Origin: Empedobacter stercoris | GTDB lineage: Bacteria > Bacteroidota > Bacteroidia > Flavobacteriales > Weeksellaceae | NCBI RefSeq assembly: GCF_020281205.1 | Contig: NZ_JACXZC010000030.1 | Coordinates: forward strand, 1 to 35,181 | Direction of reading: 5' to 3' | Length of the DNA stretch: 35,181 nt | Part shown: positions 8,501 through 17,771 of the stretch, one piece after another | How positions within the stretch are numbered: the first letter of the stretch is position 1 | Layout of the letters: each line of letters begins with the position of its first letter | Program-made: the position numbers and the translations under genes | The notes under the pieces: generated by a model | Database searches by the model: none | What the model was told of the DNA's origin: nothing | The model's input: only the letters and a program-made list of their open reading frames with translations

Positions 8501-11500
8501 TCAATAAAGTTTTCATCTGGCCAAACTGCACTTTCTGTTGTTGCGCTTTGAGGGGTGTACTTCAACGGCATTTCGTATTCGTAGTAGTTATCAGTATAAT
8601 CACTACCTACACGAATAAATAATTTTGTTCCATCATCAACAGCATTCGACGTTCTGTCTAATAAGTTTTGTGCCGATACAAACATTTGCAATTTTTTGTA
8701 TCGTCTCAAATCTAAATTCGTATTCTTAAAAATCGCTTTTGATGTACTACCTGGTTTAAACTTCGCTTTCAATGTCATCGAAGCTTCGTTCTGAGATTGA
8801 TATCCAGTCGCTCCTTGCGTTTGCTCGCGATAAACTCCTGGAGGCATCATATATCGTGGACGATCAGTTCCGTTACGTTCAATACTTACTTCACCAACTT
8901 CTAAATCGTCGATATTTTTATCATCTTCGTAACCTTCTTGATTACTAATAATATAAGGGTAAATATTTTTTGTGTAACGACGCCATTCCGAACGAACTAA
9001 ATCAAAAGTACCGAAACGAAGTGTTGTTTCTTCCTCAAACCCACGCATTACCATACGCATAAAACGAGCAGCAGTTAAAACGCTTTCCGCTTGTGCAATA
9101 GAGGCATCATTGTTCAACTCTTCTACTCCGTCTCCATCAATATCTAAATCGAAGTTATCAACAGGAATACGAACTTGGTACCATTTTACTTTCTGCGAAG
9201 ATTTATCTGGAAATTCACCATCAACTTCTTTTCTTCCAACAATAAATTTATTGTTTGGATCTTCTAAACTTTGACGATCAATTTTTAAGGTATACTGATT
9301 ATAATTCTCCGTTTGATCTAAGTTAAAGTCGCCATTAATATCTTCTGTATCTGGCACTAATGAAGAAGCATGTAAAGGATTATCCGTTGAATTGTTTCCT
9401 TGAGGATTTCTAAAATAGCGGTAACGATCTTGGACTGTATTTCCGATAGAAGCTCCTCTAAAACGATCATCTAAGAAGAATAAATAGTTATCATTTGCAG
9501 GATCTAATTCCCCTGTAACTAAATTATTACTTGTAATTCCGTATCGTTGAGCTTCTTCTTCATCGGTCAATCCATTGTATCCTAAATCTTGTTGTTTACG
9601 TGCTTGTCCTTCTGTATCGAACGCATATAAAATAGGATTCAATTGAGGTGTTAATCCCCATTTTGAAGAAACTGTAGCAGCTCCATTGCCTGAATGTGGC
9701 AATCCATTTTCGTACATCATTTCGCCGTCTTTCAAGACATCTTCCGAAACATTTCCTAAATGCACTAACAATTCTCCTTCTCCCCCTTTTCCATCTGCAT
9801 ATGGGTCCATCATCCAAAATTCGATGTATTCAACATTCGAATCCTTAAAGTTAGAAACCGAAATAGGTCGCATCATTGCTCCCCAATTTTTGGTATCTGT
9901 TGCATTTGGATTGATGTTATATGGACCACGTTCTTGCGGATAAAATGTCATATCCAATGTACTGATATACGAGTTGGTTCCTGCCATGACATCACGTTGA
10001 TCAAAAAGTTCTTTCAACTTAACTCGACGTGCCATGTGCGATGACATTTCTTTATCTGACAAAGGTGAACTACCTCCAAGTCCATAAAAACGAGGATCTA
10101 TCGAATACCATGACATCATACGACGACCATTATTAAAGGATAAATCGTCATTTTTCATTCCATTCGGGAAGAATGGGTGATAACCAGAGGCTGAATATCC
10201 CGCAGGTTTTCCTGGTGTAGATCCAAATTTCCATGAACCAACATCCAATAAACTGATACGAGATTGTGCATCTTCAAAATCATCAATGTAAGAATATCCT
10301 CCTGTAACATTGTTGACACCTGGCATTAAGTAAGCAGCTTCTGCCTGAACATTAATGTTCGACATTTCATCTGTTTTGATTCCAGGAATTTTATTGGTTA
10401 AACGAGTTAACCACTCAGCTTCTGAGTTATATTGTGTATTAAGTCCAAAAATAGTATTATTAACAGGTTCTGAACCAAATTGTGTTTTTTGTGTAACAGG
10501 ACGTTCTTGGTAATTGATTAATGTACCTCCCAACATAAATTTATCGCTAAAATTATGTTCGACATTAATTCCCATGAAACGTTTTTTCTGTAAATTAAAT
10601 GTAGATTGATTTTCTAATGCCACATTAATTGGTGCACCAGAATTTTTCAATTGTTCGTTGATGATTTTTACACGTCCTAATTGATAATCGACTGTATAAT
10701 CAACACCTTCTGTTAAGGTTGCTCCACCAGAAGTTACTTTTACAGAACCTTGCGGCACATTGAAAGCTCCTAAAGGAATACCATCAGAAACTGTTCCTTT
10801 GTAACGACCTTCTAAGGTATAACGATTGGCTAACTTTTCGCCAGAAAGTGTATTTGGTAATTGACGATAAATCTCATTGAAAACGTATTCTTGATTTTGC
10901 CCTTGTAACTTATTATCCAAATATTTACCAAAAGGTTCAACAGAAGTAAAAATAATATTTCCTCTTTCTGTGTCAATGGTAAGCCCAGACTCAAAATCGA
11001 ATAAACCATCTCCTTTACTTCCATCAGGATTTTGTTGTAATTGTCCGTTCGAATTTAAACGGTCCATATTCAACACTTGTAACAATGATTGTTCTGAAAC
11101 GGCAGAATTTGGTAGATAATTTAATGTTCCTGAAGATTGTTCTCCATTATCTTTGAAATTTACATTTAACATAAAATCTTCACTCGAAACACCATAAGCA
11201 TTTAACGAGTAAATATTTTTCATCATCAAATCCCACATTGGCGAAGCCACGTTTACAGCTGAATTTGGCTTAATTAATTTCGCAATAATTGGTTTATCTG
11301 TTTGATCAGACATTTGTCCAACGGTATACAATTTCCCAGGATCAGAACTTGTTGTATACTGAAAAGATACCGCTAATAAATCTTCACCATCAATCAAAGG
11401 TGTATTCAACGAAATGTATCCCAATTTTGGATAGAATGTAAATTCTGATGCATCAAGTTTTCGAACGTTTTCGTTGACGATAAAGTTCTCTCCATCTTGA

Positions 11501-12741
11501 AATTGTTCTCCATTGTAAGAAAATCCATTCAAATAACTTCTTGCGTCACTAATCTTTGAAAAACCTTGCGAATTGATCGAATTAAATAAAGTATTGCTAT
11601 CGTTATTTGGAGTTGAATTACTTTCGGCAATATCTCGTAAAGCAATAACCGAACGTCTTGTTTGCTGATTACCTCCAGATTTATCAACTTTCCAAACTTC
11701 TATTCGCTGGATATTGATATTACTGTTAACTGCAGGATAATTCGCTAAAGCTCTATCATAACTATTTCTGAAATATTGACCTAAGAAGAAGTGTCTGTTG
11801 TATTCGTATTTTTCGGCAGCAACTTTAAAATCTGTCATTACACCACCACCTTGTACCACGATATTTTTCGATTCCGAACGTTGTTCTGAGAACACAGCCG
11901 ATACATTTGTACGACCAAATTTCAGATCTGTTCGAACTCCAAAAAGTGATTGAGCACCTGTAATTAACGAAGTACTAAGTGGCATCGAAATATTACCAAC
12001 CTCTATATTTTGTAAAATATCATCTTCACCAGCAAATGGATCCAACTTAGTTCCTAAGGCTTTGCGCCATTGAAGTTTCATTTGATTTTCGAAACCGAAT
12101 CCAGCTTGCGTATCATAATTAACTTTCAATTGTAAGTTTTCACCTACTTTTCCCAAAATACTCAACTGCATACGTTGGTTAAGATCCATCGTAAGGGTTT
12201 GTCTATTTTGCGGCAAAAGCATCGGGTTATCAATCTTTTGTAAGAAAACCCCTAAGTCTAAATTAGCGTAACCTTGTGGTGTTAAGGAAATTTCTGAACC
12301 TCCAAAAATAGTTTCGAAAGCTTTAGACTTGATTCTAAAACTTGGTAAAATATTACTGTCCTTTTTCCCTTCTTTATCTCCAAAACGTTGCTCACGATAA
12401 TATTGATCATTTGTTTGAGATTTAGTACGGAAGTAATTTTTCATGTCTTGATTCTGAACCAATGTCAAATACTCTTGACGTGTCAAATAAATTGGTTCGG
12501 AAACTAAACTTGTTCCAATTTGAGGATATAAGATATACTGACGCTTTATCGCATCGTACTGTACATCGTATGTTATTTGATTATCTAAAAACAATCCACC
12601 TTTTTGATCGCGCATAGGAAACTTGAGTGTATCACTTTCCTGCGCCATCACATCGCCCATAGCTCCCATTGCAAAAAGGAAACACAATGCTGCTATAGTA
12701 GAGCCTTTACGAATAGTTTTTGGTTCGTTATGAATCTTCAT
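5551..12741 (-). CDS. sprA: SprA, outer-membrane translocon of type IX secretion
   Basis: A 2396-residue protein, the largest in the window. It starts with a signal peptide whose core is [20 protein letters not shown]. The sequence matches SprA/Sov throughout: early segments with [20 protein letters not shown] and [20 protein letters not shown], many alternating beta strands, and a C-terminal strand ending in FSATFTFGN, as expected for an outer-membrane barrel. Published structural work on the F. johnsoniae protein shows a very large 36-strand barrel that exports folded cargo with C-terminal sorting domains. Its ATG overlaps the ruvA stop codon by one base (TAATG), and gcvH follows 19 bases downstream. 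No frameshift was seen across 7.2 kb. Confidence 0.96.
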   Translation of the reverse strand: MKIHNEPKTIRKGSTIAALCFLFAMGAMGDVMAQESDTLKFPMRDQKGGLFLDNQITYDVQYDAIKRQYILYPQIGTSLVSEPIYLTRQEYLTLVQNQDMKNYFRTKSQTNDQYYREQRFGDKEGKKDSNILPSFRIKSKAFETIFGGSEISLTPQGYANLDLGVFLQKIDNPMLLPQNRQTLTMDLNQRMQLSILGKVGENLQLKVNYDTQAGFGFENQMKLQWRKALGTKLDPFAGEDDILQNIEVGNISMPLSTSLITGAQSLFGVRTDLKFGRTNVSAVFSEQRSESKNIVVQGGGVMTDFKVAAEKYEYNRHFFLGQYFRNSYDRALANYPAVNSNINIQRIEVWKVDKSGGNQQTRRSVIALRDIAESNSTPNNDSNTLFNSINSQGFSKISDARSYLNGFSYNGEQFQDGENFIVNENVRKLDASEFTFYPKLGYISLNTPLIDGEDLLAVSFQYTTSSDPGKLYTVGQMSDQTDKPIIAKLIKPNSAVNVASPMWDLMMKNIYSLNAYGVSSEDFMLNVNFKDNGEQSSGTLNYLPNSAVSEQSLLQVLNMDRLNSNGQLQQNPDGSKGDGLFDFESGLTIDTERGNIIFTSVEPFGKYLDNKLQGQNQEYVFNEIYRQLPNTLSGEKLANRYTLEGRYKGTVSDGIPLGAFNVPQGSVKVTSGGATLTEGVDYTVDYQLGRVKIINEQLKNSGAPINVALENQSTFNLQKKRFMGINVEHNFSDKFMLGGTLINYQERPVTQKTQFGSEPVNNTIFGLNTQYNSEAEWLTRLTNKIPGIKTDEMSNINVQAEAAYLMPGVNNVTGGYSYIDDFEDAQSRISLLDVGSWKFGSTPGKPAGYSASGYHPFFPNGMKNDDLSFNNGRRMMSWYSIDPRFYGLGGSSPLSDKEMSSHMARRVKLKELFDQRDVMAGTNSYISTLDMTFYPQERGPYNINPNATDTKNWGAMMRPISVSNFKDSNVEYIEFWMMDPYADGKGGEGELLVHLGNVSEDVLKDGEMMYENGLPHSGNGAATVSSKWGLTPQLNPILYAFDTEGQARKQQDLGYNGLTDEEEAQRYGITSNNLVTGELDPANDNYLFFLDDRFRGASIGNTVQDRYRYFRNPQGNNSTDNPLHASSLVPDTEDINGDFNLDQTENYNQYTLKIDRQSLEDPNNKFIVGRKEVDGEFPDKSSQKVKWYQVRIPVDNFDLDIDGDGVEELNNDASIAQAESVLTAARFMRMVMRGFEEETTLRFGTFDLVRSEWRRYTKNIYPYIISNQEGYEDDKNIDDLEVGEVSIERNGTDRPRYMMPPGVYREQTQGATGYQSQNEASMTLKAKFKPGSTSKAIFKNTNLDLRRYKKLQMFVSAQNLLDRTSNAVDDGTKLFIRVGSDYTDNYYEYEMPLKYTPQSATTESAVWPDENFIDLNTDLFTDAKKQRDLDGFSTLQRFNFAFDQENPNKTVYVKGRPTLGNVSSIMIGVRNTSGSSEKEVLLWVNELRLSEIDNKGGYAAAANVQFNLGDFANVQVSGSTSSVGFGAIDQGPANRNQDESLQYALNAQVKLDKFLPKKWGMEIPFDFTIQESFVDPKYNPLDNDIIFDEAPNKAELEKVVRTYTQYKSFAFNNVRKVRSTNNNNPVRFYDPSNFSLSMMYSDNYYRDIYTQYNVNQQLRASLNYTYGFRGKSYEPFKKWRMVQPKEESSKYLQFIREFNINPLPTRFSFRTEIARTYSERQYRDISQYLGGGSSSLIRPTYSNNFLFNWQYNLGFDLTKSLRLDLTSSTMTLNDGTTFQRADQDMIWQNMFTIGRPVQYDQQFQVNYKLPLKFFPYLNWMNVETGFTSNYNWMATSTAYRNFETEVINPDGSTSTRPVNLGKGTAQNSNSINLIGDLDFAKFYPEFKGYKRYDSILKGRRQEIDSLNTVYTTLFSKKRRTNKKSSYKFKHKFTAKDYGWMVLSSLKRANFTYNQRNGAVIPGLLYEPGFFGVDGKNGPSLGFVYGTQFDIKRQLVERGLIVGDDLMTDAYQITKGTDFNATALIEPIPDLRIDLNAKRMKDRRIYHSGFNLDVANPYIDELTNLNISTVNIKTAFKDGDAIFDQFLTNTKTISERLAQKRGSGNKDGMGYYEGFNARSSDVLLPAFLAAVQGKDAGSSKLGYNRSIPVPNWRVAYTGLKSIPIVNKYFDNVEISSAYNSTYTATGVQSNPNFMLDTGIMSGGQVTGRDENGNFYTQNLYGAVTMIESFSPLLGVDLTFRNSMQLRAQYNRDRLLSLSTTNYTYTEDYGSEYIIGFGYIFKDFKMKIRYQGSQKTVKGDLNIRGDFSLRDNQTTIRKVIYNFDDLQNPDTPTSIYGDSQITGGQRIMSFKLTADYNVSKNLNLRFYWDQMMSKYKISTAFPISQIRAGFSATFTFGN

Positions 12742-13322
12742 TAAATTTTCTTCAAGGTTTCTTTTACTAAGAATTCTACATCTGCATCTGGTTGATCTTG
12801 TAGGATTTTGTCTATGACTTTCTCTGCAGATTTTTTAGGAATTCCTAAAACTTCTAAAGCAGATAACGCTTCATTCTTAGATTTATTTTTGACCGAAGTA
12901 GAATTAACATCTAATATTAAACTTTGATCCAGTTTATCTTTCAAATCAATGATAATTCGCTGAGCTGTTTTGGCTCCGATTCCTTTTACGCTTTGCAGCA
13001 ATTTGGCATCTTCTGTTGCGATTGCTGTTACGATTTCTTTGGACGATAAAGTCGAAATAATCATCATTCCAGAAGCTGGACCAACACCATTAACACTAAT
13101 TAATTTCTGAAAAATTTCTCGTTCTTCTTTCGTTGCAAACCCATAAAGTATATGCGCATCTTCGCGAACAATCAAATGTGTGAAAATTGTAACCGCTTCT
13201 TCGTGTTCTAAAGTAGAATAGGTATTCAGTGAAATATTAACCCAATATCCTACACCATTGCAATCTATTACTGCATTTGTTGGATAAATCTCGATTAATT
13301 TACCTCTTAATTGTGTTATCAT
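12741..13322 (-). CDS. ruvA: Holliday junction branch migration protein RuvA
   Basis: A 193-residue DNA-binding protein that tetramerises on Holliday junctions and recruits the RuvB helicase. The N-terminal OB fold starts MITQLRGKLIEIYPTNAVID. Two helix-hairpin-helix motifs follow at residues 78-82 (NGVGP) and 113-120 (KGIGAKTA). The C-terminal domain III, which contacts RuvB, begins around KSKNEALSALEVLGI. The length is normal. It is the first gene of the ruvA-sprA-gcvH-vanZ run and its stop codon overlaps the sprA start. ruvB and ruvC are not in the window. Confidence 0.96.
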   Translation of the reverse strand: MITQLRGKLIEIYPTNAVIDCNGVGYWVNISLNTYSTLEHEEAVTIFTHLIVREDAHILYGFATKEEREIFQKLISVNGVGPASGMMIISTLSSKEIVTAIATEDAKLLQSVKGIGAKTAQRIIIDLKDKLDQSLILDVNSTSVKNKSKNEALSALEVLGIPKKSAEKVIDKILQDQPDADVEFLVKETLKKI

Positions 13323-13370
13323 TTTGACGTTTATTTAGTTACACTATATAGAGTGATAACGTCAAAAATA
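13322..13370 (-). promoter_or_regulatory. ruvA promoter region with inverted repeat
   Basis: The minus strand has TATTTTTG at 13370-13363, matching TAnnTTTG. It overlaps one arm of a 10-bp perfect inverted repeat: TTTTGACGTT (13322-13331) and AACGTCAAAA (13358-13367). A second small repeat, CACT (13342-13345) and AGTG (13352-13355), is nested inside. One arm covers the promoter and the other touches the ruvA start codon, so a repressor site is possible. Confidence 0.45.
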
Positions 13371-13396
13371 CAATTTATTTTGGAAGGGTGAAAGGG

Positions 13397-13763
13397 TTAC
13401 TTTTTCTGATTTTTATATTCGACGTATTTATCAATACTATAATAAGTCAGTGTCGAAAATATTAAAGAATATATAAATGAGTATACTACATAAGCTAAAT
13501 TTTTCCACCAAGGTAGCACCCATATATTACTAAATGTACCGAGTAAAAGAATAAAGCTAATAATTATACACATTAAAATGATTACCTTCTTAAAAAAGGG
13601 TAAATAAATATCTTTTTTAAAATAGTAATCTTTTATTAATTGAAAAGGAAACAGAATAAATAAGAGAAATATAAAATAATCTTTTCCATAAACATAATAG
13701 AAGAATTCTGAAAAGAATTAATATCAAAATCGTAATAAATGTATTTTTAATAAAATATTGCAT
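13397..13763 (-). pseudogene. Frame-disrupted small membrane protein gene
   Basis: From ATG at 13763 on the minus strand the first frame reads MQYFIKNTFITILILILF. After about 18-20 residues a single-base shift near 13705 moves into a second frame with a convincing membrane protein: GKDYFIFLLFILFPFQLIKD, then CIIISFILLLGTFSN, WVLPWWKNLAYVVYSFIYSL and a polar tail ending in EYKNQKK before TAA at 13397. The total of 367 bases is one more than a multiple of three, consistent with a one-base insertion. About 122 residues with three or four membrane segments would result. The family is not recognised. It may be a decayed gene, a sequencing error, or only the 58-codon 3' part starting at MCIII. Confidence 0.55.
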
Positions 13764-13860
13764 CAAACAAAAATTGCAATCGAAATAAATTTAATAATGG
13801 CATTATTAAACAAATTACCATATTACATATAATCTTTTCTACCATAAAATTAATACTCAT
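13747..13860 (-). CDS. Possible 37-residue hydrophobic peptide
   Basis: An open frame from ATG at 13860 encodes 37 residues with a hydrophobic centre (IICNMVICLIMPLLNLFRLQ). It overlaps the start of the disrupted membrane-protein gene by 17 bases, as coupled genes do. There is no other support; it may be chance in A/T-rich DNA or the remnant of a longer gene. Confidence 0.2.
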   Translation of the reverse strand: MSINFMVEKIICNMVICLIMPLLNLFRLQFLFDAIFY

Positions 13861-13890
13861 TTAAAGAATTAAGCCTAAGGTATAAAAAAA

Positions 13891-14607
13891 TTACATACAA
13901 TGATCGTCCATACTATTTAGCTGAAGTGCTTCTTTGGCTGGCGAGATAAACGGAATATCTAATTCTAATCCGCGAAGAATAAATAATACACCAAGTATTA
14001 AGGTGATGATTGGTAAGATTTTTAAGATAGTTTGTCGTTGTTTGACTGATAAAAAATTACCAAATAAAACGGTAGCAAACATTAGTGGTAATGTTCCTAA
14101 TCCGAAGAAGAACATGAACATGGCACTTTTGTAAACCGTTCCTAAACCAATGGCTGCAGTTAAAGAGGCGTAAACCATTCCGCAAGGTAATAAGCCATTT
14201 AATAAACCAACTATATAAAGTGAGGAAGAATCTTTCTTGATTAAAAATTTACCAAGAGAGATTTTTACTTTTACCATCAAGGCGTTTACTGGACGAAGCT
14301 GAGACGCTCCGTTTTCGTAGAATTTCGGAATCATGACCATAATAATCATTAGCACTCCAATCAATATACTTAGGTAGTTTTGTAAACCCACAAATGTAAA
14401 TGATTCGCCAATTAGTCCTAAAATTGCGCCTAAAATCGTGTAAGTGGTTACACGTCCCAATTGATAAGTGAGATTGCGAAGTGTAAATTTTAGTTTGTCT
14501 TGGGATTCTAATCCCAAAGATAAAGCAATAGGTCCGCACATCCCTACGCAATGCAGGGACGATGTAAGACCTATAGATAATGCTATGATAACTATTGTGA
14601 GATCCAT
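13891..14607 (-). CDS. SafE/UreH-like membrane protein of the cbb3 cluster
   Basis: A 238-residue membrane protein with about six transmembrane segments. The N-terminal motif HCVGMCGP at residues 19-26 is the conserved His/Cys pattern of the UreH-like (often called TauE/SafE) family that accompanies cbb3 oxidase genes, and GLLNGLLPCGMVYASLTAAI is the second family motif. Databases often label it a sulfite exporter, but next to ccoG and ccoH a role in metal handling or cytochrome assembly is more likely. It starts inside the end of ccoH (16-base overlap), so the two are probably translated together. The sequence ends in DDHCM, a possible metal-binding tail. Confidence 0.85.
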   Translation of the reverse strand: MDLTIVIIALSIGLTSSLHCVGMCGPIALSLGLESQDKLKFTLRNLTYQLGRVTTYTILGAILGLIGESFTFVGLQNYLSILIGVLMIIMVMIPKFYENGASQLRPVNALMVKVKISLGKFLIKKDSSSLYIVGLLNGLLPCGMVYASLTAAIGLGTVYKSAMFMFFFGLGTLPLMFATVLFGNFLSVKQRQTILKILPIITLILGVLFILRGLELDIPFISPAKEALQLNSMDDHCM

Positions 14608-15035
14608 CGAATGGATTTTTTAATCAAGTATGTTTGATTATTTTCCTTCCAGCTTAATGTTAATTCATATTCTCCGTCTATTAACTTAACAGAAGGTATT
14701 AAGAAATTTTTTCGGTCAGATAATCTAATGTTAGTTTTGATATCTTTAGTTTCGTCTGCGTTTCGCATCAAAAAAATATCTCCTTTAAAATCTGCCGCAG
14801 TAGTTGCTGGAAATTGAAACAAAAGTCCATTTGCTTGTACAATTACTTCTGGCTTTTCGGCTAAAGCATTTGCACGTTTCTCTGCGTTGATTTCGTCTTG
14901 AAAATGAAGTTCTTTCTCATAGTAGTTTTCTGTTACCATTCCTCCTGTGTCTCCTGCCATAAACAGTAGCGATAGAATGAAGATCATAAAACATCCTAAT
15001 GCTATTGCTACGCCATGTCCCCAATTTAATTTCAT
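14592..15035 (-). CDS. ccoH: CcoH/FixH family cbb3 oxidase assembly protein
   Basis: A 147-residue protein with one N-terminal membrane anchor (residues about 7-27, GHGVAIALGCFMIFILSLLF) followed by GDTGGMVTENYYEKELHFQD, the conserved FixH/CcoH segment, and a periplasmic beta-rich domain. CcoH is needed for stable assembly of cbb3 oxidase in proteobacteria and is thought to contact CcoN. It lies 4 bases downstream of ccoG and overlaps the SafE-like gene. Confidence 0.9.
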   Translation of the reverse strand: MKLNWGHGVAIALGCFMIFILSLLFMAGDTGGMVTENYYEKELHFQDEINAEKRANALAEKPEVIVQANGLLFQFPATTAADFKGDIFLMRNADETKDIKTNIRLSDRKNFLIPSVKLIDGEYELTLSWKENNQTYLIKKSIRWISQ

Positions 15036-15039
15036 ATTT

Positions 15040-16521
15040 TTAATATTTAAAAGGAGCTGAAAAGCTCGTTTCGTATTTATCGATTACTTTTCCTTTTTGG
15101 TTTACTAGACCAATTATAACTTTTTCTTTGTACGATTTTACTTCATTTGTTGGAATTTTCAAGAAGAATTTACCTTGAATGATTTGACCTTTTTCCATGT
15201 TCAATTTATTAACACCTTCGTACATTTCTACTTTTGAATCTTTGTGTGATAATAATTCTATTGATACAATTTGGTCGGCATTTGTTTTGTTGTATAATGT
15301 ATATTCAAATTGATTGACGTAATATTGACCTTCTACTTTATAATCTGTTCCTGGTACTTTTAGGTATTTAGACTCTACATCTGAACGAGAGAAAAGGAAA
15401 GCTGTCATAGCACCAATCAATAATAACAAGGCAAATGTGTAAGCTGCTAAACGTTTTGAGAATTTGAATTTCTCTCCACGTTTGATATCATCTTCAGAAG
15501 CATAACGAATCAATCCTGTTGGTAAACCAACTTTTACCATTACTTCGTCACATGCATCGATACAAGCTGTACAGTTGACACATTCTAATTGGATTCCGTT
15601 ACGGATATCAATACCAGTTGGGCAAACAACTACACATTGTCCACAGTCGATACAATCTCCTTTTCCAGCAGCTTTACGATCTTCATTCTTTTTGAATTTT
15701 GCACGTCCAGCTGTAGATTCACCACGTTTGAAATCATATGTTACATTAATTGTATGCGAATCAATAAGTACACCTTGAAAACGTCCGTAAGGGCAAACCA
15801 ACGTACAAGCTTGTTCTCGGAACCATGCAAATACAAAGTAAAACATTCCAGAAAAGATAACTAATCCAATCAATGTCCCGATATGTTCTGCTGGACCGTC
15901 AAGAATAACTGCGTATAAAGCATCTGCTCCAATAATGTAAGCTAAGAATACATTTGCTATGATAAATGAAATGATAGCGAAGATGGTCCATTTTAATAGT
16001 TTTTTACGAATTTTTTCTTCGTCCCATTCTTGTTTATCTAATCTCATTTGTTTTGCTCTGTCACCTTCTATGGCATATTCTATTTTTCGGAAAACCATTT
16101 CCAAGAATATTGTTTGGGGACATACCCAACCACAAAACAACCGTCCATAAGCCATGGTAAATAATACGATAAAAATAATGGTCGTAATCATTCCGATAGC
16201 TAACAAGAAAAAGTCTGAGGTAAAGAAAGGGAAACCGAATAAAATGAATTGACTTTGTAAGACATCAAATTTGAACAAAGGATTTCCGTTTGGTAATTTA
16301 AAAAAGGGTGTTAAGATTAATATTGCTAACAATACATAACTAACGTATGTCCTATAATTAGTAAACTTACCTTTTGGTTTTTTAGGATATACCCATTTTC
16401 GTTCTCCTGTTCTTTCCATTGTTCCAATGGAAGTACGAACGTCTTCGTTCATTTGGTTATTATCCTCCAAATAATCGTTTAAATTAAATTCATCTTTTGG
16501 GTCAGAATTTTGAACACTCAT
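15040..16521 (-). CDS. ccoG: Cytochrome c oxidase accessory protein CcoG (FixG)
   Basis: A 493-residue membrane iron-sulfur protein. After a cytoplasmic N-terminus there are membrane segments with CxxxC pairs (C130/C134 in FCGWVCPQ and C239/C243 in CTLVCPYG). A bis-[4Fe-4S] ferredoxin domain follows with C290, C293, C296, C300 and C314, C317, C320, C324. The C-terminus is an Ig-like FixG domain. Work on proteobacterial CcoG indicates it reduces Cu(II) to Cu(I) for CuB insertion into the oxidase. It has its own promoter-like element after the hairpin that follows ccoP, so ccoG-ccoH-safE may be a separate unit. Confidence 0.94.
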   Translation of the reverse strand: MSVQNSDPKDEFNLNDYLEDNNQMNEDVRTSIGTMERTGERKWVYPKKPKGKFTNYRTYVSYVLLAILILTPFFKLPNGNPLFKFDVLQSQFILFGFPFFTSDFFLLAIGMITTIIFIVLFTMAYGRLFCGWVCPQTIFLEMVFRKIEYAIEGDRAKQMRLDKQEWDEEKIRKKLLKWTIFAIISFIIANVFLAYIIGADALYAVILDGPAEHIGTLIGLVIFSGMFYFVFAWFREQACTLVCPYGRFQGVLIDSHTINVTYDFKRGESTAGRAKFKKNEDRKAAGKGDCIDCGQCVVVCPTGIDIRNGIQLECVNCTACIDACDEVMVKVGLPTGLIRYASEDDIKRGEKFKFSKRLAAYTFALLLLIGAMTAFLFSRSDVESKYLKVPGTDYKVEGQYYVNQFEYTLYNKTNADQIVSIELLSHKDSKVEMYEGVNKLNMEKGQIIQGKFFLKIPTNEVKSYKEKVIIGLVNQKGKVIDKYETSFSAPFKY

Positions 16522-16543
16522 TGTCGTGAATTTTAAATGTATA

Positions 16544-16551
16544 CAAATTTA
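16544..16551 (-). promoter_or_regulatory. Probable ccoG promoter -7 element
   Basis: The minus strand reads TAAATTTG, matching TAnnTTTG, 22 bases before the ccoG ATG and just after the hairpin at 16565-16592. No clear -33 TTG is visible. Confidence 0.5.
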
Positions 16552-16564
16552 CGACTAAAAATGA

Positions 16565-16592
16565 AAAGAGAGCCTATAAATAAGCTCTCTTT
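16565..16592 (-). terminator. Hairpin between ccoP and ccoG
   Basis: AAAGAGAGC (16565-16573) and GCTCTCTTT (16584-16592) form a perfect 9-bp stem around a 10-base loop, 35 bases beyond the ccoP stop codon. On the minus strand it is followed by TTCATTTTT. It is probably a terminator, perhaps leaky, or an mRNA 3'-end stabiliser separating ccoSNOQP from ccoGH. Confidence 0.65.
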
Positions 16593-16626
16593 CAATATGA
16601 TATTTGTTGTAATTATTTGTTGTTAA

Positions 16627-17574
16627 TTACTTTTGCTTCCAAGATTCTACTAAATCTCCTTGTGGAGCAGCTGCACCTTCAGCAACTGTCTTAGTAGCTT
16701 CTTTTTGGTTGATGTAGTACACATAAGAAGCAATTTTCTCGATTGCTAAACCAGATAACTCTTTACGTTGTCCGAATGCACGCATCTGAGGATTTTGTGG
16801 AGATCCATCATAAATAATGTGATAGATATTTTTGAATAAACTATCTTCAACATGATTCACCCAGTAATCATCTGTTAAGTTTGGTCCAATACCTCCAATA
16901 CCATCTTGCATGTGACATTGAGTACAGTTTTGATCGAATAATTTTTTTCCTTGTTCTACAATCGCTGGATCATTCGATTTATCAATAGCACCTGTGATGT
17001 CAATATCATTTTGAACTGCCCAAATACTATCCACTTTATCTTTATAAACCATTTCTTCTTCGTATTCTTTGTCCATGTGAGCGAAGTCTGTAAAACTATA
17101 TGCCATTACATAAACAACCATAAATACAATACCGAAATAGAATAATGATAACCACCATTGTGGTAAAGCATTGTCTAACTCTTTGATTCCGTCAAAACCA
17201 TGATCTAAGATGATAGACTCTTCTTCTTTATCAGATTGTTTTTTAGCAGCTGAACTAAATAAGCGTTTGAAATAACCTATTTTTCCTTCTTCTAAATACT
17301 GTGCTTGTTCTACTTCTGATAATCTTTTGAATCTTTCTGCTTCGATTACTTTGTTCAAAGCATTAATAATTAAAAGCATTACCGTTGCAATTGCTAATAC
17401 TGCCCAGAAAATTCCTTGTGCGAACACATGTTTTAAATGTTCAAGTAAATTGTTTACCATTCCTTGAAAACCTGGTTCTGGCACCACATCTACTGGCGTA
17501 ACCATTGTAAACGCTAAGATTATAGCTAATAGCGTTAATGGGATAAATATATAGGCCGGGGTACGTTGTCTCAT
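16627..17574 (-). CDS. ccoP: cbb3-type oxidase subunit III, CcoP (monoheme)
   Basis: A 315-residue membrane-anchored cytochrome c. Hydrophobic segments are near residues 8-25, 56-73 and 141-160; the last leads into the conserved ALPQWWLSLFYFGIVFMVVY. The C-terminal periplasmic domain has one heme c site, CTQCH at 217-221, followed by GIGGIGPNL. Classical proteobacterial CcoP has two CxxCH motifs; here only one exists, so this is a monoheme form. The subunit passes electrons toward CcoO and CcoN. It overlaps ccoQ by 4 bases. Confidence 0.93.
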   Translation of the reverse strand: MRQRTPAYIFIPLTLLAIILAFTMVTPVDVVPEPGFQGMVNNLLEHLKHVFAQGIFWAVLAIATVMLLIINALNKVIEAERFKRLSEVEQAQYLEEGKIGYFKRLFSSAAKKQSDKEEESIILDHGFDGIKELDNALPQWWLSLFYFGIVFMVVYVMAYSFTDFAHMDKEYEEEMVYKDKVDSIWAVQNDIDITGAIDKSNDPAIVEQGKKLFDQNCTQCHMQDGIGGIGPNLTDDYWVNHVEDSLFKNIYHIIYDGSPQNPQMRAFGQRKELSGLAIEKIASYVYYINQKEATKTVAEGAAAPQGDLVESWKQK

Positions 17575-17771
17575 TTTGTATTATTTTTTTCGTTCTCTTC
17601 TGGTTCTAAATCTAAAGCTGCAGACTCGTTATCTTTATAAAAATCTTTTGGTTTTTTCATAACCTTAACAAATACTGTTATAAAGATTGCCATAAATCCT
17701 ATTAGGATTAATGTCTGCAACAAAGATGCATACTCATACTGAGAAAGGAATTCTTTATAATATTTTAACAT
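17571..17771 (-). CDS. ccoQ: cbb3-type oxidase subunit CcoQ
   Basis: A 66-residue protein with a single membrane helix (about residues 17-36, LLQTLILIGFMAIFITVFVK) and an acidic, hydrophilic tail. Size, topology and position between ccoNO and ccoP identify it as CcoQ, a small subunit that stabilises the oxidase complex. The sequence itself is poorly conserved, so context carries much of the call. It overlaps ccoNO by one base and ccoP by four. Confidence 0.88.
   Translation of the reverse strand: MLKYYKEFLSQYEYASLLQTLILIGFMAIFITVFVKVMKKPKDFYKDNESAALDLEPEENEKNNTK

Noticed and set aside
13891-14607. Sulfite exporter
   Set aside because: The common database label TauE/SafE is not supported by the context. 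The gene overlaps ccoH in a cbb3 cluster and has the HCVGMCGP motif of the cytochrome-associated subgroup.
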